Shown in pieces: positions 1-5,188 of a stretch of 5,616 bases of DNA. The position numbers and the translations under genes are program-made. How positions within the stretch are numbered: position 1 is the first letter of the stretch; every line of letters starts with the position of its first letter. Under the pieces are notes generated by a model. The model did not search any database. It saw nothing but the letters and a program-made list of their open reading frames with translations, and had not been told where the DNA came from. Origin of the DNA: Gp6-AA40 sp050742535. Its GTDB lineage: Bacteria; Acidobacteriota; Vicinamibacteria; Vicinamibacterales; UBA2999. The stretch spans positions 1 through 5,616 of the forward strand of contig JBOGIQ010000377.1 in NCBI GenBank assembly GCA_050742535.1. The letters run 5' to 3'.

Positions 1-1899
1 GCGCGACGCCCGGTCCGCCTCCGGCAGATACTTCCAGAACGTCCGGACGACGTACGTCAGCACGCGTTGAGCGTTCTGCTCGTCGGATTCGCGCGGCAGC
101 GCCCGGAGCGCCGCGTCGACGAAGACCCCGGGCCGGACTCGCCCCTCCAGCAGGTTGTCCCACAATGTGACCCACGCGCTCCCGCGCGTCAGCGCGTCCG
201 GAATCTCCTCGATGCGCTCGAGCAGATGCGCCCGGCTGGCATCGTCGAGAACGAACAGCCCGTAGCCGATGCCGCCTCCGTTCGGCAACACGTACAGCGG
301 GCGCTCGAGGCCGGTCGCGGCGCGAACGACCGTCACGCGTCCGCCGATCGTGACCGGCAGCAGGCGCACCTGGTCCCGATAGCCGAGCGCGACGCGTATC
401 CGCTGCGGCCACAGCAGCCCGCGTTTCAACGGATCCGCCATCGTCAGGGTCAACGATGAAATCCGTCCGCGCCCGTCCGTCTCGATCGCGGTCGTGAACT
501 CAGGGCGGCCCCGCTCCTCGACCCACGCTCGACTCCACGTAGCCACGTTCTCCGGCGTACGCGCATCGAGGATGCGCACCAGATCCAGCCAGGTGGCATT
601 TCCGAAGGCGTAGCGCTCGAGATATTCGCGCAGTCCGTCCCGGAACGGCTGCTCGCCGAGCGTCTCTTCGAGCTGGCGCATCACAATCGGCGCCTTCTGA
701 TAAATGATCGCGCCGTACAACTGGCCTGCCTCGTTCAGATTTGCCAGCCGCTGGCGAATCGGGTTCGTGCCGGCCGTGCGATCGACCTGGTAGGCCACCG
801 GGTAGTGCGCGAGCAGGAAACGAAGATCGTGGTTCACCTGGGGGAACGACGGATTCACGATCTTCGCCGCCATGAAGTTGGCGAACACTTCCTTCATCCA
901 GACGTCGTTGAACCATTTCATCGTCACGAGATCGCCGAACCACATGTGAGCGGTCTCGTGCGCAATCGTGCTCGCTCGATCGAGCAGCTGATTCTGCGTT
1001 GCCGATTCGTCGAGCAGCTGGCGCTCCTGGTTATAGAGAATCGCTCCGGGGTGCTCCATTCCGCTGAACTGGAACGACGGGATCATGACGACATCGAACT
1101 TTCCGAACGGATAGGGGATGCCTGTGTACTCCTCCAGCCACGCCAGCGCGCGGGCATGCAGGTCGAAGATCACGTCGCGGTTCCTGGCAACCTTCGCCGC
1201 GTCCGTCTCGCGGTGAAACATTCGCATCGGACGGCCATCGCGAGTGGCCGCCTCGACGGAGAACCGGCCGGCGACGAATGCGAAGAGGTACGTCGGCAAC
1301 GGCTCGGTCTCGGCGAACCGCACGCGCCTGCGGCCCGCCGGTGCGGCACCTTGTCCGCCATCGCCGACTTCGCGGCCATTGGCAACGGCCTGCCATGATT
1401 CAGGCACTTCGAGCGACAGCGTGTAGCGCGCTTTCAGATCGGGCTGATCGAAGCACGGGAACGCCAGCTGGGCACGCGACGGGACGAACAGCGTGTACAG
1501 GAACTCGTCGTCACGGTTGAGCGCCTCGTCGCCGCTGACGAACTCGATCTCGATCTCATTGGCACCGGCTCTGGTCTGCTCTGCCGGGACCACGAGATGC
1601 CCATCGGCAATTCGCGGGCGAGCCTCCCTGCCGTTGACGGTGACTCGGGTAACCCGATCGGGCGGCTGCGCGAAGTCGACCACCACCCGATGCGCGGCCT
1701 TGAGGGTGAGACGTACCGCGACCCGCCCACGGACCGGCTCCTTGCGGTCCGAAGGAACGATGACGCGCAGGTCGTAGCGGATGTCCTGCAACGCGGCATG
1801 GCGCTCCGACGCGAGCGCTTCCGACACACCCGGACCGATCGGAGCCGCCGTCGCCGCCTGCATCGTCGTCAGTAGCGTTCCAAGAAACAGAGTAATCAT
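1..1899 (-). CDS. M1-family zinc aminopeptidase (gluzincin), C-terminus cut off by window edge
   Basis: Predicted zinc metallopeptidase that removes N-terminal residues from peptides. It is read from ATG at 1899 and stays open to base 1, giving 633 visible codons; complete M1 enzymes are usually longer, so the C-terminal helical domain is partly missing. Seen in the translation: an exopeptidase motif G280-M281-E282-H283 (family norm GxMEN), the zinc site HETAH at residues 314-318, the third zinc ligand Glu337 exactly 18 residues further on (WMKEVFANF), and a candidate catalytic Tyr400 in IIYQKAP, 86 residues after the first zinc His, which fits the M1 spacing. The N-terminus (MITLFLGTLLTTMQAATAAP) looks like a short signal peptide but lacks a basic n-region, so export is likely rather than certain. 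Its ATG overlaps the stop of the upstream HupE-like gene by one base (TAATG), implying coupled translation as the third gene of the minus-strand operon. The family is confident; the peptide substrate is unknown. Confidence 0.93.
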   Translation of the reverse strand, partial: MITLFLGTLLTTMQAATAAPIGPGVSEALASERHAALQDIRYDLRVIVPSDRKEPVRGRVAVRLTLKAAHRVVVDFAQPPDRVTRVTVNGREARPRIADGHLVVPAEQTRAGANEIEIEFVSGDEALNRDDEFLYTLFVPSRAQLAFPCFDQPDLKARYTLSLEVPESWQAVANGREVGDGGQGAAPAGRRRVRFAETEPLPTYLFAFVAGRFSVEAATRDGRPMRMFHRETDAAKVARNRDVIFDLHARALAWLEEYTGIPYPFGKFDVVMIPSFQFSGMEHPGAILYNQERQLLDESATQNQLLDRASTIAHETAHMWFGDLVTMKWFNDVWMKEVFANFMAAKIVNPSFPQVNHDLRFLLAHYPVAYQVDRTAGTNPIRQRLANLNEAGQLYGAIIYQKAPIVMRQLEETLGEQPFRDGLREYLERYAFGNATWLDLVRILDARTPENVATWSRAWVEERGRPEFTTAIETDGRGRISSLTLTMADPLKRGLLWPQRIRVALGYRDQVRLLPVTIGGRVTVVRAATGLERPLYVLPNGGGIGYGLFVLDDASRAHLLERIEEIPDALTRGSAWVTLWDNLLEGRVRPGVFVDAALRALPRESDEQNAQRVLTYVVRTFWKYLPEADRASR

Positions 1900-2960
1900 T
1901 ACGCCGGGAAGAACACGCGCTCCACGAACCAGTAGGTCCCTGCCGCGATCACGACGATCGAGCCGGCAAATACCACACGCTGACGCAGCGTTGCACTCTG
2001 GCGGCGGATCGCCTCGAGCAGTGCCGCCACGAGCAGGACGATCGCCAGCTGACCAATTTCGACGCCGACGTTGAACGAAAACAGCGACCAGCCCAGCGCC
2101 TCGCGCGGCAGGCCGAACTCGCGCAGCACGTTGGCGAACCCGAATCCATGCACCAGGCCGAACACGAGCGCCACCCAGCCGCGCAGATCCCGCCCATCGC
2201 CGCGCACGAGGTTGTCCGCGCCGACGAACACGATGCTCAGCGCAATCGCCGGCTCGATCACGCTCGCCGGTGGAGTGACGACGTTCAACGCCGCCAGCGT
2301 CAGCGTCACGCTATGGCCGATCGTGAACGCGGTCACGATCTTGACCAGCGCCATCGTCGATCCGCCGAGCAGCAACAGTCCGACAAGAAACAGGATGTGG
2401 TCGGGGCCGATCATGATGTGATGAATTCCTGACGTGACGAAGGTCTTCATCACTTCGATTGCGCCCTGCGTCGTGCCCAGATAGTAGGTGCGCGGTGCGG
2501 CGCCGGCGTTGAAGATGAATTGCTGCCGCAGTTCGCGGTCCTCGTAGACGTTGATGAACGTCTGGTGATTGGGATCGTACGGGAAGAGGTTCGTATCGAT
2601 GGCCACGGCGCCGGGCGCGGCGCCGGGAATCCGATAGGTCAGCTTGAGTGCCTGATCGTCCCTGAGCAGTTCGATGCCGGTCCACGTCGGGGAAAGGCGA
2701 CGGTCAGCCTGCAGGAGGATCCGCGGCCGGAGCAGCTCGCCGATTCGCTGCTCGTTCTTCCTGATAACGTCGGCGTCCATCAGGTCGGCAGGGGGCGTGC
2801 CGAGCTCGTGCGCGACGTCGATGATGTGGACGACCAGCGTTCCGTTGATACTTCCGTCCCTGAACACGATATCGAGATAACTGAACGGAGCCGGGTGCGC
2901 CGATACACGCGGAGCCAACAGGAAAAGGACGGCGGCTGTCGCCAGGAACCTGAGGAACAT
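1899..2960 (-). CDS. HupE/UreJ-family membrane protein, putative metal permease
   Basis: A 353-residue protein that I assign to the HupE/UreJ (HupE_UreJ_2-like) family, some members of which are nickel permeases. Residues 1-21 form a clear signal peptide (MFLRFLATAAVLFLLAPRVSA, cleavage probably before His22). Residues about 22-170 are a soluble, probably extracytoplasmic domain, and residues 185-350 hold about six hydrophobic segments. Potential metal-binding residues lie in these segments: HX5DH at 181-188 (HIMIGPDH), GHS at 215-217, Glu236, Asp249, FGLVHGFGF around His271, and Glu301 in FNVGVEIGQL. The HX5DH and HG motifs resemble those described for HupE of Rhizobium. ATG at 2960 is the earliest possible start because an in-frame TAG lies two codons upstream. 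It follows the racemase-family gene by 23 nt and overlaps the peptidase gene by one base. No hydrogenase or urease gene is visible, so the transported metal, or whether it transports metal at all, is open. Confidence 0.85.
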   Translation of the reverse strand: MFLRFLATAAVLFLLAPRVSAHPAPFSYLDIVFRDGSINGTLVVHIIDVAHELGTPPADLMDADVIRKNEQRIGELLRPRILLQADRRLSPTWTGIELLRDDQALKLTYRIPGAAPGAVAIDTNLFPYDPNHQTFINVYEDRELRQQFIFNAGAAPRTYYLGTTQGAIEVMKTFVTSGIHHIMIGPDHILFLVGLLLLGGSTMALVKIVTAFTIGHSVTLTLAALNVVTPPASVIEPAIALSIVFVGADNLVRGDGRDLRGWVALVFGLVHGFGFANVLREFGLPREALGWSLFSFNVGVEIGQLAIVLLVAALLEAIRRQSATLRQRVVFAGSIVVIAAGTYWFVERVFFPA

Positions 2961-2965
2961 GAACT

Positions 2966-2991
2966 ACCGGATTTTATTCCGGTTCAACTCC
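2966..2991 (-). promoter_or_regulatory. Hairpin between a Shine-Dalgarno-like GGAG and the HupE-like start codon
   Basis: The gap between the two genes holds a perfect 6-bp inverted repeat with a 6-nt loop (ACCGGA, loop ATAAAA, TCCGGT on the minus strand, 2966-2983). It begins immediately after the TGA stop of the upstream gene and ends 5 nt before the ATG at 2960. No ribosome-binding sequence lies between hairpin and ATG. GGAG at 2991-2988, inside the last codons of the upstream gene, is 27 nt from the ATG in linear terms but about 9 nt if the 18-nt hairpin is looped out. A stronger AAGGAGGG is at 3001-2994, too far away even then. The inverted repeat is seen directly; its role in placing the ribosome is inference. 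Confidence 0.5.
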
Positions 2992-3994
2992 AACCCTCCT
3001 TGAACGGATCGTCATCGTCGAGCAAAAAGGTGTGCTCGCCGGTCAGCCACGCCGTGCCTTCGACTTCAGCGATCAGCGCGGGCGACTCACCGGCCAGCGT
3101 GCGGCGGACCGCGCGGCCACGGAAAAGGGCCCCTGTGGCGCCTTCGTGCACGAAGTGTCGATCGTCGGCAAGCAGGCCCATCGCATCCAGAACCGCCATC
3201 ACCGCAGTCGTTGCCGTTCCTCCCGGCGAGCGATCGACCACCGCGCCGGTGACGACAACGCTGCGGAGATGCGCTTCGGGATCCGTGGGAGGGCCGGTGA
3301 AGATGACTCCGGAAATGCCCGACGTTTCAGCGTCGGCCGGATGAACGACGTCAGCCGCCGCGTTGAGGGCGGTCTGCAGCTGTACGCCGAGCAACCGCAG
3401 GTCATTCAGGCGTTCCGGACGAAGTGGAATACCAACCGCCTCGGTGTCGACGATGGCGTAGAACAGTCCGCCGAAGGCGATATCCACGCGCACCTCTCGC
3501 GTGCCGAGACGCACTGTGTGCGCCGCCGTATGCACGAACGACGGAACGTTCGTGAAGACCACCGAATGAATGCGCCGGTCCGACCCCTGCGTCTCGGAAT
3601 GGACGACGGTGCGAACGACGCCTGCCGGTGTATCGAACGCAAGGCGGACGTCGTGATCGTGTGCGATGCCGGTGACGACGAGGCCCCGCGCAACGGCGAT
3701 GGTGGCGGCAGCAATGATTCCGTGTCCGCTGATTTCCGGATAGCCGCGACCGTCCATGAAGAGGATGCCCGCGTGCGCGTCGGGAGAGACAGCTTCGGTC
3801 AGCACGCCGGCGACCATGTCGGCGTGTCCGCGCGGTTCCAGCACCAGGGAGCGCCGGACGCCGTCGGCGCGTTTTCGCAGCCAGGCACGCTTGTCGCGCA
3901 TCGTGCGCCCGGACGGGTGCGGCAGTCCCTCGATGACCAGGCGGAGTGTCTGACCGCCAACGTGGGCGTCCACGGTCCTGACGCGATTCGTCAC
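2984..3994 (-). CDS. Proline racemase superfamily protein with Ser/Gly in place of the catalytic Cys pair
   Basis: A 336-residue protein of normal length for the proline racemase superfamily, which includes proline racemase, 4-hydroxyproline 2-epimerase and trans-3-hydroxy-L-proline dehydratase. Family landmarks: DAHVGGQTLRLV (9-20), EPRGHADM (53-60), the first active-site loop ISGHG with Ser89 and His91, and the second loop DRSPGGTATTA with Asp254 and Gly258. Characterised members use Cys/Cys, Ser/Cys or Cys/Thr at the two acid/base positions; here they are Ser (AGC, 3730-3728) and Gly (GGA, 3223-3221), while the neighbouring His and Asp are kept. Racemisation by the two-base mechanism is therefore unlikely; a dehydratase or another one-base reaction is possible. 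The start is GTG at 3994: there is no in-frame ATG before a TAA at 4033-4031, and no strong ribosome-binding site is visible. It is the first gene of the minus-strand operon. Family is near certain; activity is not. Confidence 0.92.
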   Translation of the reverse strand: MTNRVRTVDAHVGGQTLRLVIEGLPHPSGRTMRDKRAWLRKRADGVRRSLVLEPRGHADMVAGVLTEAVSPDAHAGILFMDGRGYPEISGHGIIAAATIAVARGLVVTGIAHDHDVRLAFDTPAGVVRTVVHSETQGSDRRIHSVVFTNVPSFVHTAAHTVRLGTREVRVDIAFGGLFYAIVDTEAVGIPLRPERLNDLRLLGVQLQTALNAAADVVHPADAETSGISGVIFTGPPTDPEAHLRSVVVTGAVVDRSPGGTATTAVMAVLDAMGLLADDRHFVHEGATGALFRGRAVRRTLAGESPALIAEVEGTAWLTGEHTFLLDDDDPFKEGWS

Positions 3995-4014
3995 GCGCGG
4001 AACGCTAGCATGAC

Positions 4015-4063
4015 GGTTGGTGGTTGGTGGTTAGTGGTTGGTGGTTAGTGGTTGGTCGTTAGA
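4015..4063 (+). repeat. Heptanucleotide tandem repeat GGTTRGT (six copies plus one degenerate)
   Basis: Six contiguous 7-bp units read GGTTGGT, GGTTGGT, GGTTAGT, GGTTGGT, GGTTAGT, GGTTGGT, followed by a decayed CGTTAGA. Only the fifth base varies (G or A). The array lies 21 bp upstream of the GTG start of the racemase-family gene, so it should be in or next to its leader or promoter. The plus strand carries many regularly spaced GG pairs that could form a two-tetrad G-quadruplex; the minus-strand transcript would carry the C-rich complement. It resembles the short heptanucleotide tandem repeats known from cyanobacteria, and the copy number may vary between strains. Confidence 0.9.
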
Positions 4064-4144
4064 CAAACGACTCCTTGAGGGGACGTGAGGTCCGAGTCAT
4101 GCGCAGCGGCTGCCGGACACCTCAGCCGGCAAAACGGGCCGTTT
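4054..4144. other. Cluster of small dyads in the divergent intergenic region
   Basis: The 156-nt stretch between the heptamer array and the plus-strand gene at 4220 contains no credible gene but several inverted repeats: GTCGTT with AACGAC around loop AGACA (4055-4071), GGAC with GTCC (4081-4093), CGGCTG with CAGCCG around a 10-nt loop (4107-4128), and the near-perfect palindrome AAACGG-G-CCGTTT (4132-4144). They could be operators of the divergent promoters or a structured leader. I could not identify a convincing -35/-10 pair for either gene here, so no promoter is called. Confidence 0.4.
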
Positions 4145-4206
4145 CCACTGATTGAGGGTTCGATTTTCCGTGGCTCATCGTTTGCAGCTTCAGCAGGTGC
4201 CAGCCT

Positions 4207-4211
4207 GGGAG
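4207..4211 (+). promoter_or_regulatory. Ribosome binding site that fixes the start of the secreted protein
   Basis: GGGAG lies 8 nt before the ATG at 4220, where a signal peptide begins. This selects that start over the much earlier in-frame GTG at 4085, which has no signal-peptide-like N-terminus and would read through the dyad-rich leader. An ATG at 4215 is in another frame. Confidence 0.7.
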
Positions 4212-4219
4212 CCCATGTC

Positions 4220-4630
4220 ATGCGGAAACGAATCTCGAGCGCGCTGCTGGCGCTCACACTGGCGTGCGCGGCGGTCGCGACCCCTCTCGCAAGCGACGCC
4301 GGGCAGGGCCGCGGCAGGAAACGCGGCGCTGAGGAGCCGACAGCGGTTACCCGGCAACAGGAAAACCCCACACGCGGGCGCGGCAATTCCTCACGTGTTT
4401 ACAAAGACGCGGCAAGCCTGAAGGGGTATGAATCCGGATGGGATCTCGGGCTCGTCGACGGACGTGACGGCCAGCGCTATGACCCCGTCCGCCATCGTGA
4501 TTACCGGGACGCCGACCGCGGGTATGCATCCTCGTACGGCTCGCGCGACGGATACCAGACGAAATTCCGCGCCGGATTCCGCCAGGGATACGAGAACGGC
4601 TACCGTGAGGGCACGCGCGCGCGGAAATAG
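4220..4630 (+). CDS. Small secreted basic protein with Gly/Tyr repeats, function unknown
   Basis: A 136-residue protein that I cannot assign to a named family. Residues 1-27 are a signal peptide: basic n-region MRKR, hydrophobic ISSALLALTLACAAVA, and a probable cleavage after ASDA or earlier after AVA. Cys16 sits in the hydrophobic core, not in a proper lipobox, so a lipoprotein is unlikely. Residues 28-60 are polar and rich in Arg, Gly and Glu. Residues 61-136 carry spaced aromatic-glycine units: GYESGWDLGLVDGRDG (69-84), RYDP (86-89), then YRDADRGYASSYGSRDGY (95-112) and FRAGFRQGYENGYREG (116-131). The 3-4-residue spacing of Gly and Tyr/Phe suggests amphipathic helices packed through glycine. 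Uncharacterised acidobacterial secreted proteins with this layout come to mind, but that is memory, not a search. It stands alone: a divergent operon is upstream and a tRNA with its own likely promoter is downstream. Confidence 0.75.
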   Translation: MRKRISSALLALTLACAAVATPLASDAGQGRGRKRGAEEPTAVTRQQENPTRGRGNSSRVYKDAASLKGYESGWDLGLVDGRDGQRYDPVRHRDYRDADRGYASSYGSRDGYQTKFRAGFRQGYENGYREGTRARK

Positions 4631-4637
4631 CCAAGCC

Positions 4638-4666
4638 TTTACTCCGCCGGAGCCGTTGTTTAGCAT
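4638..4666 (+). promoter_or_regulatory. Putative sigma-70-type promoter for tRNA-Glu
   Basis: TTTACT (4638-4643; 4 of 6 match to TTGACA) and TAGCAT (4661-4666; 4 of 6 match to TATAAT) are separated by exactly 17 nt. Transcription would start near 4673, about 12 nt before the mature tRNA. Both boxes are only moderate matches, so this is a reasonable but unproven call. Confidence 0.45.
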
Positions 4667-4684
4667 TACAGGGTCACCCCACGT

Positions 4685-4759
4685 GCCGGTATCGTCTAGG
4701 GGTTAGGACGGGTGGTTCTCAGCCATCAAACCGGGGTTCGAATCCCCGTACCGGTACCA
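4685..4759 (+). tRNA. tRNA-Glu (anticodon CTC), CCA encoded
   Basis: A complete 75-nt cloverleaf reading GAG codons. The acceptor stem is GCCGGTA (4685-4691) with TACCGGT (4749-4755), then discriminator A4756 and an encoded CCA (4757-4759). The D arm starts at GTCT (4694-4697), the anticodon stem is GGTGG with CCATC, the anticodon CTC is at 4718-4720 followed by A37, the variable loop is AAAC, and the T arm is CGGGG-TTCGAAT-CCCCG (4732-4748). Known E. coli tRNA-Glu identity features are present: U11-A24, U13-G22 with A46, and absence of nucleotide 47. The first acceptor pair is G1-U72, where G-C is usual. The 3' end from 4741 is duplicated downstream (see 4986-5004). Confidence 0.96.
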
Positions 4760-4789
4760 AAAAATTCGCTTAATCGGCGCTCAACGACC

Positions 4790-4836
4790 CGGCTGCCCTA
4801 TGGTTATCACCAGATGACCATAGCCTAAGGCAGCCG
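4790..4836. repeat. Large nested inverted repeat (two-part stem with 5-nt bulge)
   Basis: The outer arms CGGCTGCC (4790-4797) and GGCAGCCG (4829-4836) are perfect 8-bp complements. The inner arms CTATGGT (4798-4804) and ACCATAG (4817-4823) are perfect 7-bp complements stacked directly on the left outer arm, with a 5-nt bulge CCTAA on the right. Within the loop TCA/TGA can pair further. No T-run follows on either strand, so it is not a canonical intrinsic terminator, although it starts 31 nt after the tRNA and may act in its 3' processing or termination. A recombination or palindromic repeat element is an alternative. Confidence 0.75.
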
Positions 4837-4985
4837 ACGGCTAGCGTTTCTCAGATTCCTCGCGACAGTCCGCGCGGATGGCTCAGGCGGCGATAAACAA
4901 CCGTAGTGGAACCTCAAACGACGGTTAGAACGCATCCGTTCCTCATGCCGCGATTCCCGTGAACTCGACCCTCCACCCTTTCGCA

Positions 4986-5004
4986 AATCGCCGTACCGGT
5001 AGCA
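4986..5004 (+). repeat. Imperfect direct copy of the tRNA-Glu 3' end (att-like)
   Basis: Bases 4986-5004 match the tRNA 3' end at 4741-4759 in 17 of 19 positions, including an exact 11-mer CCGTACCGGTA (4991-5001 versus 4746-4756). The mismatches are G4990 for C and G5002 for C in the CCA. A TTCG just upstream also matches the T loop if a 2-nt insertion is allowed. An intact tRNA at one end and a partial 3' copy at the other is the usual footprint of tyrosine-recombinase integration into a tRNA gene. No integrase is in the 245-bp interval, so an active element is not implied. Confidence 0.6.
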
Positions 5005-5058
5005 TCCTCCCGTCGCGTGCATTCATGAGCGAGCTACGGATTGCTTCCTCCGACGAGT

Positions 5059-5076
5059 GTCCGCCTTTGGGCGGAC
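5059..5076. repeat. GC-rich perfect hairpin
   Basis: GTCCGCC (5059-5065) and GGCGGAC (5070-5076) form a perfect 7-bp stem closed by a TTTG loop. It is stable as RNA from either strand but has no following T-run. It lies about 85 bp upstream of the first PadR operator and may insulate that promoter from upstream transcription. Confidence 0.55.
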
Positions 5077-5159
5077 CCCATCGCGAACTCCTGGAACGTG
5101 GATGCGAGTGTGCGGAATCTGAGCTTCTTCAACCCTTCACGAGTCTCTGACCTAGTCTT

Positions 5160-5178
5160 GGTGTTGACTGTCGACACC
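5160..5178 (+). promoter_or_regulatory. PadR operator copy 1, overlapping a -35 box
   Basis: GGTGTTGACTGTCGACACC is a 19-bp dyad with 8-bp half sites GGTGTTGA and TCGACACC (7 of 8 complementary) around CTG. A -35-like TTGACT lies inside it (5164-5169); a weak -10 such as TGTTAG (5185-5190) or GTTAGT (5186-5191) follows, which would start transcription near 5197. The dyad is very probably bound by the adjacent PadR-family protein to repress its own operon; this assignment is inferred from position and symmetry. Confidence 0.7.
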
Positions 5179-5188
5179 AACTACTGTT

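Larger units (their letters stand above)
4760..5159. other. Gene-poor intergenic stretch between tRNA-Glu and the PadR promoter
   Basis: No frame here gives a recognisable protein; the longest (4959-5150 plus, 63 codons; 4825-5022 minus, 65 codons) lack ribosome binding sites and known motifs. It holds a 47-nt nested palindrome (4790-4836), smaller dyads (AACCGT/ACGGTT at 4899-4926; GAACG/CGTTC around CATC at 4928-4941), a partial copy of the tRNA 3' end (4986-5004) and a GC-rich hairpin (5059-5076). Base composition looks less GC-rich than the flanking genes, though I did not count it. This is consistent with the scar or shell of an integrated element, or with a structured non-coding RNA. 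Confidence 0.6.

Noticed and set aside
805..1398. Plus-strand open frame (197 codons) antisense to the M1 peptidase catalytic region
   Set aside because: Lies opposite the conserved zinc-site coding region; a shadow of codon bias.
2520..3344. Plus-strand open frame (274 codons) across the HupE-like and racemase-family genes
   Set aside because: Spans the boundary of two well-supported minus-strand genes and shows no domain, signal peptide or ribosome binding site.
3032..4048. Long plus-strand open frame (338 codons) antisense to the racemase-family gene
   Set aside because: Its product has no recognisable domain and is low in hydrophobic-core residues and rich in Arg, Asp and Gly, as expected for the reverse of a GC-rich gene; the minus-strand frame has clear family motifs throughout and the C-terminus of this frame runs into the heptamer repeat.
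4085..4219. N-terminal extension of the secreted protein from GTG 4085
   Set aside because: It would add 45 residues before a good signal peptide and lacks a ribosome binding site; GGGAG at 4207-4211 points to ATG 4220.
4642..4661. CTCCGCCGGAG followed by TTGTTT, as intrinsic terminator of the secreted-protein gene
   Set aside because: Only a 4-bp stem with a 3-nt loop and an interrupted T-run; it also sits in the spacer of the likely tRNA promoter.
4899..4941. Possible integron attC-like site (AACCGT/ACGGTT dyad with GTTAGAA)
   Set aside because: The sequence does not match the RYYYAAC/GTTRRRY core sites and there is no integron integrase or cassette.
4959..5150. Plus-strand open frame (63 codons), considered as a small gene or integrase remnant beside the att-like repeat
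   Set aside because: No ribosome binding site, no tyrosine-recombinase motif, and it runs across the tRNA-copy repeat and the 5059-5076 hairpin.
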